Source: Megaustenia siamemsis (Eukaryota; Mollusca; Gastropoda; Stylommatophora; Ariophantidae). Taken from it: a DNA stretch of 64,000 nucleotides. Location: the NCBI GenBank assembly GCA_032433765.1, contig JAVIAB010000159.1, positions 61,892,810 through 61,956,809 of the forward strand, read 5' to 3'. The notes beneath the pieces are model-generated. The model worked only from the letters and a program-made list of their open reading frames with translations, had not been told where the DNA came from and did no database searches. The translations under genes and the position numbers were made by a program. Positions 23,480 to 35,271 of this stretch are shown here, piece by piece (positions within the stretch are counted from its first letter, which is position 1; every line of letters begins with the position of its first letter).

Positions 23480-24145
23480 CATGTGTAGAGAGAGCGTAGG
23501 CACTATCCAATTGCCACCCCGCACACAGGGGTAGGTGGCTTGACCTACTTCTAAACGTGTCCACTAGTGGAACCATGGTAAGTCTCTAGACATTGAGATG
23601 TGCTGCGAATATAGAATAACCAGTCGCGTAACGTAAAACGAAGTCAAGTGATGATTACAGATGGTGGAGTGAATTAGTTACGTGGGGTAGCTAATTCTAT
23701 ATACTGCACCACATGCCCTGCGACATTTTCATCGGCTAGTCGGAGGATCTATAACCTCCGTCCTGGGTAGATGCGACCCGTCAGCCTAAAAATGGCAACG
23801 CATCTAGGAAATGGTCAACTTTGATTATAAGGCCCCACTGTCTAGCGGGTCAACCAGTTCACGGAATAAACTTCGGGGGTAAAACCTGAGAAAAACATCC
23901 GGAGATGGAGACCCTAAGGCAGTTCAGTGTTTGTTTCAATATTGCTCTGGCAACTCTTGTGACGATGCTGGCACCAAACTGTTCTTGTCCTGCTAGACCT
24001 CACACAATCACTCGTCTGTGTGGAGAGAAGAAACATGTTGCATGGTCAACAACTTCTCTCTTTCTATTTCCGTCCAAGCTAGCGCCCTGTAGAAGATTTC
24101 TAGGGGCGCAGAAAAATCCATAGTAAACTCTGACTGAGGCTACTA
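23480..24145 (+). mobile_element. Possible non-autonomous LINE derivative: 5' leader joined to a group D 3' end
   Basis: The block 23500-23910 (ccgtcctgggtagatgcgac ... atggcaacgcatctaggaaa ... aaaaacatccggagatggag) has the look of a LINE 5' leader. The block from about 24088 (atttctaggggcgcagaaaa) matches the group D 3' end at 32318 (atttctaggggcgctgaaga) and its following bases. No RT lies between. I infer internal deletion, which would make a short non-autonomous element. Confidence 0.4.
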
Positions 24146-24221
24146 GTATTATATATGCGAGTGTTCACATTTATGGTATGATGTATAAGCTACACACTGT
24201 GTACAAGAATCCATTATCATT

Positions 24222-24390
24222 AATAAGGTCGCATGTCCATTGCATTCATCACAGCCTGTCTGAAAGAATATCTGTCTCTAGCCAGATTTCCGTCTTCTTC
24301 TATTGGCATGTTCAAGGTCGCTTTGATTTCTTGGAACCACCTTCTTCTTGGTTTATTCCTGATACAGCCATCCACGCAGTAAAATAACAG
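24222..24390 (-). pseudogene. LINE C-terminal shard
   Basis: Minus frame DGCIRNKPRRRWFQEIKATL, followed by a basic tail (RDRYSFRQAVMNAMDMRP), like the region after the RT of RTE-type LINEs. Confidence 0.5.
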
Positions 24391-24439
24391 GACAAAAAAA
24401 ACAAAAACCCTTAAATCGGCCACCGTTAACTTAAACATT

Positions 24440-25340
24440 TCCTGAATTAGAACACCAACTCAATTTCTCTGAAATAACAGAGGGGAAAAAAATATATAAT
24501 CTTTACATCCTTGACGATCTAACCATTGAGTTACCAGCCATTAGGCTGGTTTTAGATTCACCTTTTTATATTAATGAATACAATAGTTGGTACATTAGGT
24601 TACCTCATGATTATTTGTGAGTGCCATGTCTGAGGAAATAAAACTTTACACAATGATAGTAGGGCGCTGCAAAAGGCATTTTCTTTTTTTTACTCAAAGA
24701 GTGAATCGGAAGACATTTGTAATATAATAGAGAATATAAAATGGATCTTGAGAAATATTTTTGTTTACTGTACAATCTCAATATTATATTATAAAGTATT
24801 TATATGTAAACTTTTTTATTCTCAATAATTATTTAATATAATTTCGTTTAATAGGTAGTTTAAAAATTATTTGTCATGTAATATCCCTCGGTGTTGTCAA
24901 CATGATAAAGACAAATGTTTGAAGCCAACCATTAGTTCTTGTTTAACGCAAACTCACTGGAATAATTTCAAGATAGCCTACTTATTCCATGCATTGAAGT
25001 TGTTGTATATTATGTGAGCTACAAATCATTGAGCTTCATTTATATGGATATTGTTTAGCACTGGTTAGTACGATAATTGGAGAGCGAGTGGCCGAAATGT
25101 AGAACTGGCACTTGATCTCAACATTTCAATTAATTTAATTTGTTGAGCAACCAGAAGGAGATGCCCTGTAAATGAATGGGATATTAATCATTCAGTGGCT
25201 CTAATATGTCGAATGTAAATTTCTAGATTTTAATAAGTGTCTCGGTTGGTCCTGTAGGAGTTAGTCAAAATGAGGAGACTTGCCCACAGTAATTCTGAAG
25301 CGACCTCAATTGGTTCTATACACTAATTTCCACATCTCAC
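24440..25340. other. No gene seen; AT-rich intronic sequence
   Basis: Unique, AT-rich; no repeat or coding recognised. Confidence 0.4.
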
Positions 25341-26135
25341 ATTAGCTAGTATAACACATTAGCTGCTACAACACATTAGATGCTACAACACATTGACTGC
25401 TACAACACATTAGCTACTACAACACATTAGCTGCTACAACACATTGGCTGCTACAACACATTAGCTACTACAACACATTAGCTGCTACAACACATTAGCT
25501 ACTACGACACATTAGCTGCTACAACACATTGACTGCTACAACACATTAGCTACTACAACACATTAGCTGCTACAACACATTAGTTACTACAACACATTAG
25601 CTGCTACAACACATTAGCTGCTACAACACATTAGTTACTACAACACATTAACTGCTACAACACATTAGCTACTACAACACATTAGCTACAACAATACATC
25701 TGCTATACATTAGCTGCTACAACACATTAGCTACTACAACACATTAGCTGCTACAACTCATTAACTACTACAACACATTAGCTACTACAACAGATTAGCT
25801 GCTACAACATATTAGCTGCTACAACACATTTGCTGCTACAACACATTAGCTGCTACAACACATTAGCTGCTACAACACATTAACTGCTACAACACATTAG
25901 CTACTATAACACATTAACTACTACAAAACATTATCTGCTACAATACATTTGCTGCTACAATACATTACCGGCAACAACATGTTATCCCCTACAATACATT
26001 AGGTGCTACAACACATTTTCTCCTACAATACATTAGCTGCTACAACACATTAGCTACAACAATACATCTGCTATACATTAGCTGCTACAACACATTAGCT
26101 ACTACAACACATTAGCTACAACAATACATCAGTAA
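25341..26135. repeat. 17-bp minisatellite, about 45 copies
   Basis: Unit acacattagctgctaca with gctg/ctac variants that alternate, giving partial 34-bp higher-order pairs. Confidence 0.95.
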
Positions 26136-26690
26136 TACAATGCATTAGCTGCTGTTACAGATTAAATGGTTCAAAAGTCAGACTCCACTCCCCCCTACCC
26201 ACCAAACAAAGAGATCTATTGAAATGAAACAGATAAAAGAGAACAAAACAAATCGTCTATTTCATGCCATATAGGGCTGAAAAAAAAAAACAACGTTGAA
26301 CTCACGATCATTTATTAATAATGACATACATGACAATGAAATATGAACTAGCACAAACTTCAAATCATGATCCAGAGTTATGCCTCAATAAAATATATTA
26401 ACTGTTGGCAGTCTTGTTTCTAGTCCAATTTCAAATTAGACTGCTTAAGCCCCTCCACAGTCCTGGGGGCGGGTACAAATTTCATCTAATCTTTCACTTG
26501 TAACCAGCTTGGTTCTATAAAATAAGTCATATTACTTCTATCTCTATTATCTCTTTGTGTATGGTACTAAACTATTAGGTGGTGAAAACTCAGTACGGTC
26601 ATGTGCCCTTCTCAGCTGACAGCCTGGATCTTAAGAATCGACCTTTGAGTTATTGAGTTATTTGCGGGTCATCATCATTCCACTCCGAAC
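26136..26690. other. No gene seen
   Basis: Unique AT-rich sequence with an A10 run near 26281. Confidence 0.35.
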
Positions 26691-26704
26691 ATGGCCATAG
26701 GTGC

Positions 26705-27156
26705 TCAGATCCGCTCCTCAGCATGTCCCATCAATGTCCAGCGACTGACGTCTCCAGATTTGTGTTGGTTGATTAGTCTTCTTACACGTCCACTAAGTTT
26801 CTCATTTCTGACTGTGCCCATCTTAACTCCCATCTCTTTCTCCCGAAGGAGTGACGTGGACTCACTGTTGTCGAAGTCATGTGTCCTTCCCACATCTCGG
26901 AGGGAATTGATGATGTCCGCCCGATCCATTGCTTGACCGTCCTCAACAATAGAGCTGCTATACAACATTACCGATCTTGCATTTCCCCGTACTTTCGCAA
27001 GTCCTGGATCGTAGACAAAGGTGACCTTTGGTATTTTCGACTTCTGCAATGACTCATACCATTGCCTGCATAGAGAGCCTGCCTCTCCTTTTCTTATCAT
27101 CCTCATCGAATCAGCCAGATTACACGCGTTGGTGTTGTCTGGAAAGTGGGTGTAGG
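26705..27156 (-). CDS. Unrecognised ORF or terminal exon
   Basis: About 150 open codons, higher in GC than its surroundings. Key parts: GSLCRQWYESLQKSKIPKVT, VYDPGLAKVRGNARSVMLYS, DRADIINSLRDVGRTHDFDN, and the end RRLINQHKSGDVSRWTLMGH then AEERI-stop. Mixed charge; no transmembrane or signal segment. There is no good ATG at the start. A possible acceptor (ttaactattgttag on the minus strand, AG at 27158-27157) would make it a last exon. It could also be a fragment of a transposase or other mobile-element protein. I do not recognise the family. Confidence 0.4.
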
Positions 27157-27221
27157 CTAACAATAGTTAAATCATGGGTGGGCCGAGCAGAAGATGTCAT
27201 CAAACAGGTCTGTAGGTGTAC

Positions 27222-27392
27222 TGATATCAACGCTGGTGAGGAGTGGATAGCGGTCTCTAGTGGGCTTACCGATATCAACGCTGGCGAGGAGTGGATACCG
27301 GTCTCTAGTGGGCTTACCGATATCAACGCTGGCGAGGAGTGGATACCGGTCTCTAGTGGGCTTACCGATATCAACGCTGGCGAGGAGTAGAT
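27222..27392. repeat. 48-bp minisatellite, about 3.5 copies
   Basis: Unit gatatcaacgctggcgagga followed by gtggataccggtctctagtg and ggcttacc. 48 bp keeps both strands open, giving spurious ORFs. Confidence 0.95.
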
Positions 27393-27732
27393 ACCTGTCC
27401 CTACGTCATTCAAGGGGACATTCTCGTGTATAGTCACATTCGACAAGAAATGTAGGGGACAGAACTCATTCGTGGTCAGTGCGGAGGTAAACGTTCTCCT
27501 CTGGGATAACAGTAATGAGAGAGATGCAGTCCTCTAAAGACCTCTTAATTATTCAGTGTCTGTCGCAACTAAACTTTAAGTAAACCCGTGTACTTAAACT
27601 GAGAATTTAGATTCAAACGTCATAATTACCTCCTCTTGTATAAAATGTAGTAACATCTACTTTATTAGACTATAACATATATTATCTCAGTTAACTTCCA
27701 TAGACCACAGCAAGGTGAAGAAGACAAAAACA
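27393..27732. other. No feature seen
   Basis: Unique sequence. Confidence 0.35.
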
Positions 27733-28085
27733 CATGCACTCTAGCTTACACACATGCACCAGCTACATGTACAAGCTACATTCTTACATGGATCAGTTAC
27801 ATGCATTCATGGGCTGGCTACATTCACATATGGACCAGCTAACATGCATACATGCTGTAATTACATGTACACATGCACCAGCTACATGCACCAACTACAT
27901 GCAAATTTGGACCAATTACATGCACTCATAGACCGCTTCAAGTACAAATGGTCCATTTACATGCACACATAGACCAGCTACATGTACACATAGTTCAGCT
28001 TCATACACATATGGACCAGCTACGTGTACACATAGACCAGCTTCATGGATCAATTACATAGACAAATAGACCAAGTACATGCACA
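27733..28085. repeat. Degenerate minisatellite around acatgcac/accagcta
   Basis: About 12 imperfect units of roughly 28-30 bp (acatgcacacatagaccagc). ORFs in all + frames (MHQLHA-like) are by-products. Confidence 0.8.
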
Positions 28086-28586
28086 CATCATGTATTAGGT
28101 TTAACGACGGACTACAGAGCTTGTTGACACGCTCCAACAAGTACGTGAGAACATGAACGGATTAATAGACTGTGTCCTGATAGATATGGATATCGTTGAC
28201 AGAGATGTTGATATCAAATATGAAGAACACTCAGGAAGACACCCAGCATCTCTATTGTCTACATTCTAACTGGCACCCACAATTTGACAGACGCATATAG
28301 ACACACATATAAATGATACGTATGTCACACACAGAAACGCCACTCACAGCAGGGCAGCAAGACTAGACTTGATTTACCACCATATCTTATCACTCATACC
28401 TACCACATTGCATACACAATGTTAAACAACCATAAAGGTTTCATCGTAAACATTGTCAGTGTAGGCACGAAGACTCAACACAGGAGGTCACAACACTGGA
28501 TATTTAATAAAAGCTGTTTCTACAACAGAACAAAAAATGTGTGGGGAAATATAGTCCAACGTTGATCAAGCACAACAGAGATGTAA
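28086..28586. other. No clear gene
   Basis: 28100-28440 is less AT-rich and non-repetitive but has no sustained ORF; possibly older mobile-element sequence. Confidence 0.3.
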
Positions 28587-29726
28587 GTAGCGTATGGTTG
28601 GAGACTTCTAAAGGACACGATATATACAGTGACAGAGATTGTGGCTCAACAAATAATCAGACATACCCTATGTAACAATGAATCAAGGTTTGTATTTAGT
28701 CCGCACGAGATTGATGTCTTTTGCTCTGGGGCTGGTCTGATCAACAAGTTACGGATTGAAGGGGCGATAGTTGCAAATATCTGCTCCATCTACATTGGCG
28801 GGGGTCGGAAAGTGGCTCTCAAACAGAACACAAACCAGACCGACACATTTGATGCTTGTTATACAGGAGACGGATGTGGACCAGAGGCCGCAGTTAATGG
28901 CAAAGCAAAGAACAATCTCTATGACAATGACTGCACATACACACAATTGAGAAATGGAACCAATTCTTTTTACTGGAATCTGAATTTTGCCACGCCCCAG
29001 AAGACTCACACCATTCGAATCTATCATCGAGCTAGCACTATGATTCGGATAAAGAATGCCACTCTAAAGGTTTTCTCTGACAGTTGTGGCTTAGTGTTCC
29101 AGTATAATAATATATCAAACCCTAATATTTATGTGAACACTATTGTAGTCAACACACAAACGCCAATGGCACACAATAAGATTGAGTTCTCACCGACCAT
29201 TTAGCAGGCCGACAGTGCACTGACAGTGTGTGAGGTGCAAACATTTACAGACACCTATTGTCTGGACGGGCATTCTTGGTCGTTTTGTACAGTGTGTAGT
29301 GGGTGTAGCAAAGGCTGCAACGTCATCATCGGTACGTGTCACGGCAACTGTTCACATGGGATCTATGGACACGACTGCTCCGGGTCTTGTCTCAGTGTCT
29401 GTCCTTTATGTGAGGAAAAATCCGGAAAATGCTTACAATGTAAACATCCTGGCTATACCTGTAATGACACTTGTCTCGATGGTAATTTTGGGCTACAGTG
29501 CGAACAGACGTGTTCTGATGGCTGTGGCATCATATGTGACCCGGAAGGTGCAGACTGTACGTGCAAGGAAACGTACTACGGGTCGGACTGCACACTCAAA
29601 TGTCCGGACAACTGTTTCAACGACACTTGTGAACAGTTAATCGGGGCCTGCGTCTCGTATGTCGATGATTCCCACGTTAAGAATAGTCTACCGACTACAA
29701 CAAACCCAAGCATATGGATATCTTAA
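28587..29726 (+). pseudogene. Fucolectin-like plus EGF-repeat receptor ORF with one in-frame stop
   Basis: One frame is open from 28587 to 29726 except for a TAG at 29202-29204. The first part has a fucolectin (F5/8C-like) half-domain: VALKQNTNQTDTF, then YWNLNFATPQKTHTIRIYHR, then KATLKVFSDS-like. After the TAG it resumes without loss as ALTVCEVQTFTDTYC, the usual end of such domains, and then carries EGF-like repeats (CSKGCNVIIGTCHGNCSHGI, HDCSGSCLSVCPLC, CSDGCGIICDPEGADCTCKE, YYGSDCTLKCPDNC). This matches the multiple-EGF / scavenger receptor F-like group expanded in molluscs. No transmembrane part is visible. Several domains in one exon plus the stop point to a retrocopy or pseudogene; readthrough or a sequence error are alternatives. 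Confidence 0.75.
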
Positions 29727-30480
29727 TGTGTTTCTGTGCTAAACATGGTTCATTTCTTGGTGTTTTTCCGTGAAGGCATGGCTCATATCTTGATGTGCTT
29801 CTGTGCTAGCCATGGCTCATATCTTAGCTTGTGTGTGTGTGTGTGTGTGCTGGCCATGGCTCATATCTTGGTGTGTGTCATGTTAGTCATATCTCATATC
29901 TTGGTGTATCCGTGTTAATCATGTTTCATATCTTTATGTGTGTATCTGTGTTTAGTCATATCTCATATCTTAGTGTGTATCTGTGTTAGTCATGTGTCAT
30001 ATCTTTGTGTGTTCATGTCTGGGTTAGTGATATCTCATATCTTTGTGTGCATGTTTATGTTAGTGATATCTCATATCTCTGTGTGCATGTCTGGGTTAGT
30101 GATATCTCATATCTTTGTGTGCATATTTATGTTAGTCATATCTCATAGCTTTGTGTGTGTATGTCTGTGTTTATCACATCTCATATCCTTGTGTGTGCAT
30201 GGCTATGTTAGTCCCATCTCATATCTTTGTGTGTGCATGTCTATGTTAGTCATATCTCATATCTTTGTGTGCATGTCTATGTTAGGCATGTGTCATATAT
30301 TTGTGTGCGCATGTCTATGTCAGTCATATCTCATATATGTATGTGCATGTTTATGTTAGTCAAGTGTCATATATCTTGATGTGTGTCAGTGTTAGTCATG
30401 TCTCGCCTTCTGTGTGCATGTCTGTGTTAGTCACATCTTACATCTGTGTGTGTGCATGTCTGTGTTAGTCACCTCTAGTG
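29727..30480. repeat. Minisatellite, about 36-38-bp unit
   Basis: About 20 copies of tcatatctcatatctttgtg followed by tgtgcatgtctatgttag. Starts directly after the EGF ORF. Confidence 0.9.
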
Positions 30481-30802
30481 ACTCGGGCAGTTGGTGATCA
30501 TATATCTGGGAGGGCCGACCATCTAAGGGCAGAATCCCCCTACAGAAGAGACAATCTGCTGCCTTGCAGGAAGATTGGGGACAATCAAAGGCTAAGGAAA
30601 GCAAACTTGAATAAAATGCTGGCTGAAATAGGATGCACTGGGTCACTGGCGCAGAACACAGTGCAACGTTTTAACGGGTGTTCAATCAGAGTGGATCTGG
30701 CAGACTCTAATTGTGATGTTCTGTCTGTGCGATCAACACACTTAGCCTGACAGCTGACTTCATGTGGGAGTCTGGAATCCTACTCTGATTGAGTCCTGAT
30801 CG
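30481..30802. other. Unique segment with a short unassigned ORF
   Basis: An open + frame (30478-30750) reads GDHISGRADHLRAESPYRRD ... LAQNTVQRFNGCSIRVDLAD. It is not similar to anything I recognise and may be chance. Confidence 0.25.
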
Positions 30803-30817
30803 CAGAGAGAGAGAGAC

Positions 30818-30854
<37 letters not shown>
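30803..30854. repeat. (AG)n microsatellite
   Basis: gagagaga with two gacagaca interruptions. Confidence 0.95.
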
Positions 30855-30858
<4 letters not shown>

Positions 30859-31471
30859 CTCTATCATAGAAAATATAATCTTGTGGTATTGAGATAAAGG
30901 GCAGGGTCATAGACTGCTGGGAAGAAATCAAACATAAAATCAACCACCCACCAAGAAGGCGCTGTACTCGCTGCTTTGTTGGTGTCAATGTTTCGTTACG
31001 GGCAGAATAATGACGTGCTGGTCACGTGGACTAACTTAGAATCAGTGCCATTAGTGGATTTGTAATCGAGGCTGTAAATAAACCGTGACGTCATGGTCAG
31101 ACGGTCCCATTCAATAGCAAATGTTACATGTGTACACTAACATTAACCAATTGTTGTTATCAAGTCATACAAGAATAAAACAGTAGACAGAACTATACTA
31201 ATTACTGTAGAAAATGTGCCCCATATATGTTGTTTCATAGAAGTCGGTCTTTTTTTCATGTCAAATTATCGTTAACTTCACAGATCGTAAAAAATGTCTT
31301 AATTTAACCGGTTATATGAGTCAATTAGTTCATAACGAGTAGTCACAACAATAGGTGAATGAAAAGGGACCTTTGGTTGTAATCCACAATGCAATATGAT
31401 TTAAGGAGATATTATATTTATACACATGCAGGTTATTTGTTTTGATAAATGATTTCTATTTGCATAAACAG
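30855..31471. other. No gene seen; proposed intron end
   Basis: AT-rich unique sequence ending in an acceptor (gatttctatttgcataaacag). Confidence 0.4.
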
Positions 31472-31601
31472 ATCATTCAGAGTTCACCAAGATTGCGTGG
31501 TTAATGTAGCAAAGGACGTATGTGGTGATGCGTTTGAGACACTAGTAAGGAAATACGTAAAAGTCTTTAGGGAGCCACTGTTGACATACATGAAATGTTG
31601 A
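31472..31601 (+). CDS. Exon candidate of gene 1: second half of the domain, terminal exon
   Basis: Starts after AG at 31470-31471. One base finishes a codon (phase 2), then SFRVHQDCVVNVAKDVC, GDAFETLVRKYVKVFREPLL, TYMKC and TGA at 31599-31601. Joined to 22216-22381 it reads through ...NVNLC-P-SFRVHQDC, which keeps a Cys-x8-Cys spacing. The layout Cys-x8-Cys, Asp-Ala-Phe, then Tyr-x-x-Cys resembles 1230-1357 and 63299-63492. An internal GTAAGG (31545) could act as a donor instead. No canonical AATAAA is seen right after the stop. It is too short for ordinary ORF lists. Confidence 0.45.
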
Positions 31602-31734
31602 GAATAGGACAATGAGATGAAACGTGAGTACAATAGTTGAACATTTGACATAAAATAAGATGTTTTCTGTTGCAGTTAATGAAGTACATCTAGAAACATC
31701 TATGGTAGGAGAATAGGAATAATATATCTACAAC
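31602..31734. other. Possible 3' UTR of gene 1
   Basis: Unique AT-rich sequence; acataaaataag near 31650 is the nearest to a polyadenylation signal. Confidence 0.25.
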
Positions 31735-31890
31735 AGTAGTAGTAGTAATGATATTAATGATAACATTAGTAATAGTAATGACATTAATGATAACATTAGT
31801 AATAGTAATGATATTAATGATAACATTAGTAATAGTAATGACATTAATTATAACATCAGTAATAGTAATGTTATTAACGATAACATTAGT
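31735..31890. repeat. 30-bp minisatellite, five copies
   Basis: Unit aatgatattaatgataacat followed by tagtaatagt. Confidence 0.93.
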
Positions 31891-32378
31891 AAAGCAAGAG
31901 AGAAGGATACATGGATTCCATATGCGATGTCTGCGATGCATTCTTGGTATCACCTGGAAGTATAAAGTGACAAACGTGGAGGTCATCACTCGCACAGGCC
32001 TCACAAACATCTACACAGTGATCAAACAACGTAGGTTGCCCTGGCGTGGCCACGTACATCGTATGAAACATGACCGCACATCAAAAAGGTATACACTACG
32101 GACAACTGCTTGACTGTAAAATTATTGGATGCGCCCAAAACTTTGATAATTTGTAGACGAGTGTAAACGTGACATGAAGACTCAAAACATAAACCCTGCC
32201 GCCTGGGAAAATATAGCTGTAAACCGCAATCTTTAGAAACACACTCTAAAGCTCCAACTCAAACAAGAAGCAGACAGATTCATAGAAAAAGGGAATACAC
32301 AGCGACAAAAATAACATTTCTAGGGGCGCTGAAGAAACCATATCCAACTATGGCTGACGGGTGCTACTGGAAGAATTA
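31891..32378 (+). pseudogene. LINE C-terminus and 3' UTR (group D)
   Basis: ERRIHGFHMRCLRCILGITW, then KYKVTNVEVITRTGLTNIYT and RGHVHRMKHDR match 9-611 in order. Later frames are broken. The 3' end carries atttctaggggcgctgaaga, shared with 24090. Confidence 0.8.
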
Positions 32379-32399
32379 GTGGCAGTATCAACAGTGACA

Positions 32400-32548
32400 T
32401 TAATAGAAGTGGCAGGTACCGTAACAGTAGAAATTATACAGCAGTTGCTAGTGTAGTTATAACTGTAGTAATATCTGCAATAGTGGTGGTGGAGGCAGAG
32501 GCTGTAGTTGCAGCAATAGTTTCAGATGTAGTGGTATTAGAGGTAGAT

Positions 32549-32585
<37 letters not shown>

Positions 32586-33076
32586 AGGTAGTAGTGGTAG
32601 TAGTAGTGGTAGTAGTAGTAGTAGAGGTAGTAGTGGTAGTAGTAGTAGTAGTAGTAGAGGTAGTAGTGGTAGTAGTAGTAGTAGTAGTAGTAGAGGTAGT
32701 AGTGGTAGTAGTAGTGGTAGTAGTAGTAGTAGAGGTAGTAGTGGTGGTAGTACTAGTAGTAGTAATAGTAGTGGTAGTTGTGTTTGTGGTAGTATTAGTA
32801 CTAGTAGTAGTAGTAGTAGTAGTAATGGTGGTGGTGGTCGTATTAATATTAGAAGTTGTAGTAGTAGTGGTGGTGGTCGTATTAATATTAGAAGTTGTAG
32901 TAGTAGTAGTAGTAGTGGTAGTTGTGTTTGTGGTAGTATTAGTACTAGTAGTAGTGGTGGTGGTCGTATTAATATTAGAAGTTGTAGTAGTAGTAGTAGT
33001 GGTGGTGGTGGTCGTATTAATATTAGAAGTTGTAGTAGTAGTAGTAGTGGTGGTGGTCGTATTAATATTAGAAGTT

Positions 33077-33117
<41 letters not shown>

Positions 33118-33285
33118 CGTATTAATATTAAAAGTTGTAGTAGTAGTAGTAGTAGTAGTGGTGGTCGTATTAATATTAGAAGTTGTAGTAGTAGTAGTAG
33201 TAGTAGTAGTAACAGTAGTAATTGTAGTAGTAGAGGTGTGGTAGTAGTAGTAGTAAGCGTAGTAATGGTAGTAGTGGTAAACTAA
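32400..33285. repeat. (AGT)n trinucleotide tract with a larger repeated module
   Basis: Long runs of agtagtagt. From 32820 on, a module ggtggtggtcgtattaatat-tagaagttg followed by agt runs recurs about seven times with variable length. A poly-Val ORF is a by-product. Confidence 0.95.
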
Positions 33286-33294
33286 CAGACAAGT

Positions 33295-33665
33295 TCATCT
33301 AACAGACAAAAACAGATAAAATATACACGTTTAGCTTAAAAGAAGTTTAGCTAAAAGATAAGATCAGCTAACAGACAAGATCAGCTAACAGACAAGATCA
33401 GCTCACAGACAAGATCAGCTAACAGACAAGATCAGCTCACAGACAAGATCAGCTAACAGACAAGATCAGCTAACAGACAAGATCAGCTAACAGATAAGAT
33501 CAGCTAACAAACAAACCCAGTTAACAAACAAAACCAGCTAACAGAGAAGATCAGCTAACAGACAAACCCAGTTAACAAACAAAACCAGCTAACAGACAAA
33601 ACCAGCTAACAGACAAGATCAGCTAGCAGACAAGATCATCTAACAGACAAAACCAGCTAAAAGAC
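33295..33665. repeat. 17-bp minisatellite (aacagacaagatcagct)
   Basis: About 20 copies. The same unit returns at 34585-34772. Confidence 0.93.
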
Positions 33666-34066
33666 TTAGATCACGACATTCAGATTATTCTAGTTGTTCC
33701 CAAACTGCCACGAGTCCTGACCTCCTTTAGCCACATTTAAGACAGTCTCGTGAATATTTACTTTTTCCCCCACCATATCAGACCTGTTTATGTAAATTAA
33801 ATACACAGCAAAGAACACATACTTTTTGAAGAGAAAGTAGGGAGAAGTAAAGAAGAGAGAAAGAGCAGCTAATTTTGTCAGATCTAGAACGTCTATGAAC
33901 ATCCTTCCCTATATGTTAGTTGTGTAATGTAGGAAACCCACAAATAATGTCAGGATTGTAAGATCATTGTTGTGTAAAGTTTGCTCTTCTCATAAATACA
34001 GGAGTTAAACCCTCACGTTGGGAACCTCTGGTTTAGAAGTTAGCAAGTAAATTTGACGACCTAGTA
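33666..34066. repeat. Duplicated segment, copy 1, with hAT-like inverted ends
   Basis: Matches 34773-35271 over most of its length. Inside, tagttgttcccaaactg (33688) and the reverse complement of ttgggaacctctg (34025-34037) are hAT-type inverted ends around about 350 bp without an ORF. A clean 8-bp target duplication could not be fixed. Confidence 0.55.
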
Positions 34067-34120
34067 GGTTTCCTACACAAACATAATGAGATCATACACG
34101 AAGGATTTATTAGCATCCCA

Positions 34121-34365
34121 GCACATGATATAGATCACCTTCAAATAATACATTAAACTCATCACATCCCTACATGCGACACATCTATTCACTACACATG
34201 ATATAGATCATTTTCAAATAATATATTAAACTCATCACATCCCTACATGCGACACACCTATTCACTACACATGATATAGATCACCTTCAAATAATACATT
34301 AAACTCATCACATCCCTACATGCGACACATCTATTCACTACACATGATACATTTGGTCTTTCAAC
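34121..34365. repeat. 73-bp tandem repeat, three copies and a part
   Basis: catgatatagatca at 34124, 34197 and 34270, with a partial copy at 34343. Confidence 0.93.
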
Positions 34366-34584
34366 AAGAGTATGTAAGATTTCCAGAAACCACCAAATAC
34401 ATGAACCTTTATCTAGAATATTGTCCGAAAAGAAAGAGAAAGAATTGATAGAGCCCATGTTATTTATGTTAAATCTTTTAAAATAAACGTGTTGATCGAT
34501 GTTGTATAACTTGTTATTGTTTCGTTTCTTCAGGTCGAGCAGTAACAGCATTATCTGCTAGGAAGGGAACAACAATTATCTTTT
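34366..34584. other. No feature seen
   Basis: Unique AT-rich sequence. Confidence 0.3.
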
Positions 34585-34772
34585 GATGAAGAGTAAACAA
34601 GATGAGCTAACAGACAAGATGAGCTAACAGGCAAGATGAGCTAACAGACAAGATGATCAAACAGACAAGATGAGCTAACAGACAAGATGAGCTAACAGAC
34701 AAGATCAGCTAACAGACAAGTTCAGTTAACAGGCAATATCAGCTAACAGACAAGATCTGCTAATATACAAGA
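34585..34772. repeat. 17-bp minisatellite, second block
   Basis: aacagacaagatgagct and the aacagacaagatcagct variant; same family as 33295-33665. Confidence 0.92.
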
Positions 34773-35271
34773 TCAGAACATTCAATTTAGTCTAGTTGTT
34801 TCCAAACTGCCACGAGTCCTGACCTCCTGTAGCCACATTTAAGACAGTCTCATGAAATTTTTTTTTTTTCCCCACCATATCAGACCTGTTTATGTAAATT
34901 AAATACACAGCAAAGAACACATATATTTTGAAGAGAAAGTAGGAGAAGTAAAGAAGAGAGAAAGAGCAGCTAATTTTGTCAGATCTAGAACGTCTATGAA
35001 CATCCTTCCCTATATGTTAGTTATGTAATGTAGGAAAACCACAAATAATGTCAGAATTGTAAGATCATTGTTGTTTTCATCTCTACACAGATATTGCAGC
35101 TTTACAATAAAATAAAGAAATAAGTAATTTGAGAAAACGTTTGTTGTGGAGTTACTTCTAATAATAATAACAAATTAATCAAGTTTGCTCTCATCATAAA
35201 AGCAGGAGTCAAGCCCTCCAGTTGGGAACCTCTTGTTTAGAAATTAGCAAGTAAATTTGACGACCTAGAGT
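34773..35271. repeat. Duplicated segment, copy 2
   Basis: Homologous to 33666-34066, offset about 1.1 kb at the left end. About 100 bp (35076-35177) is present only here. Confidence 0.8.

Noticed and set aside
27120..27446. ORFs ETGIHSSPALISVSPL on both strands
   Set aside because: Product of the 48-bp repeat, whose length is a multiple of three.
32483..33244. 253-codon Val-rich ORF
   Set aside because: Translation of the AGT trinucleotide tract; no non-repeat sequence of coding character.
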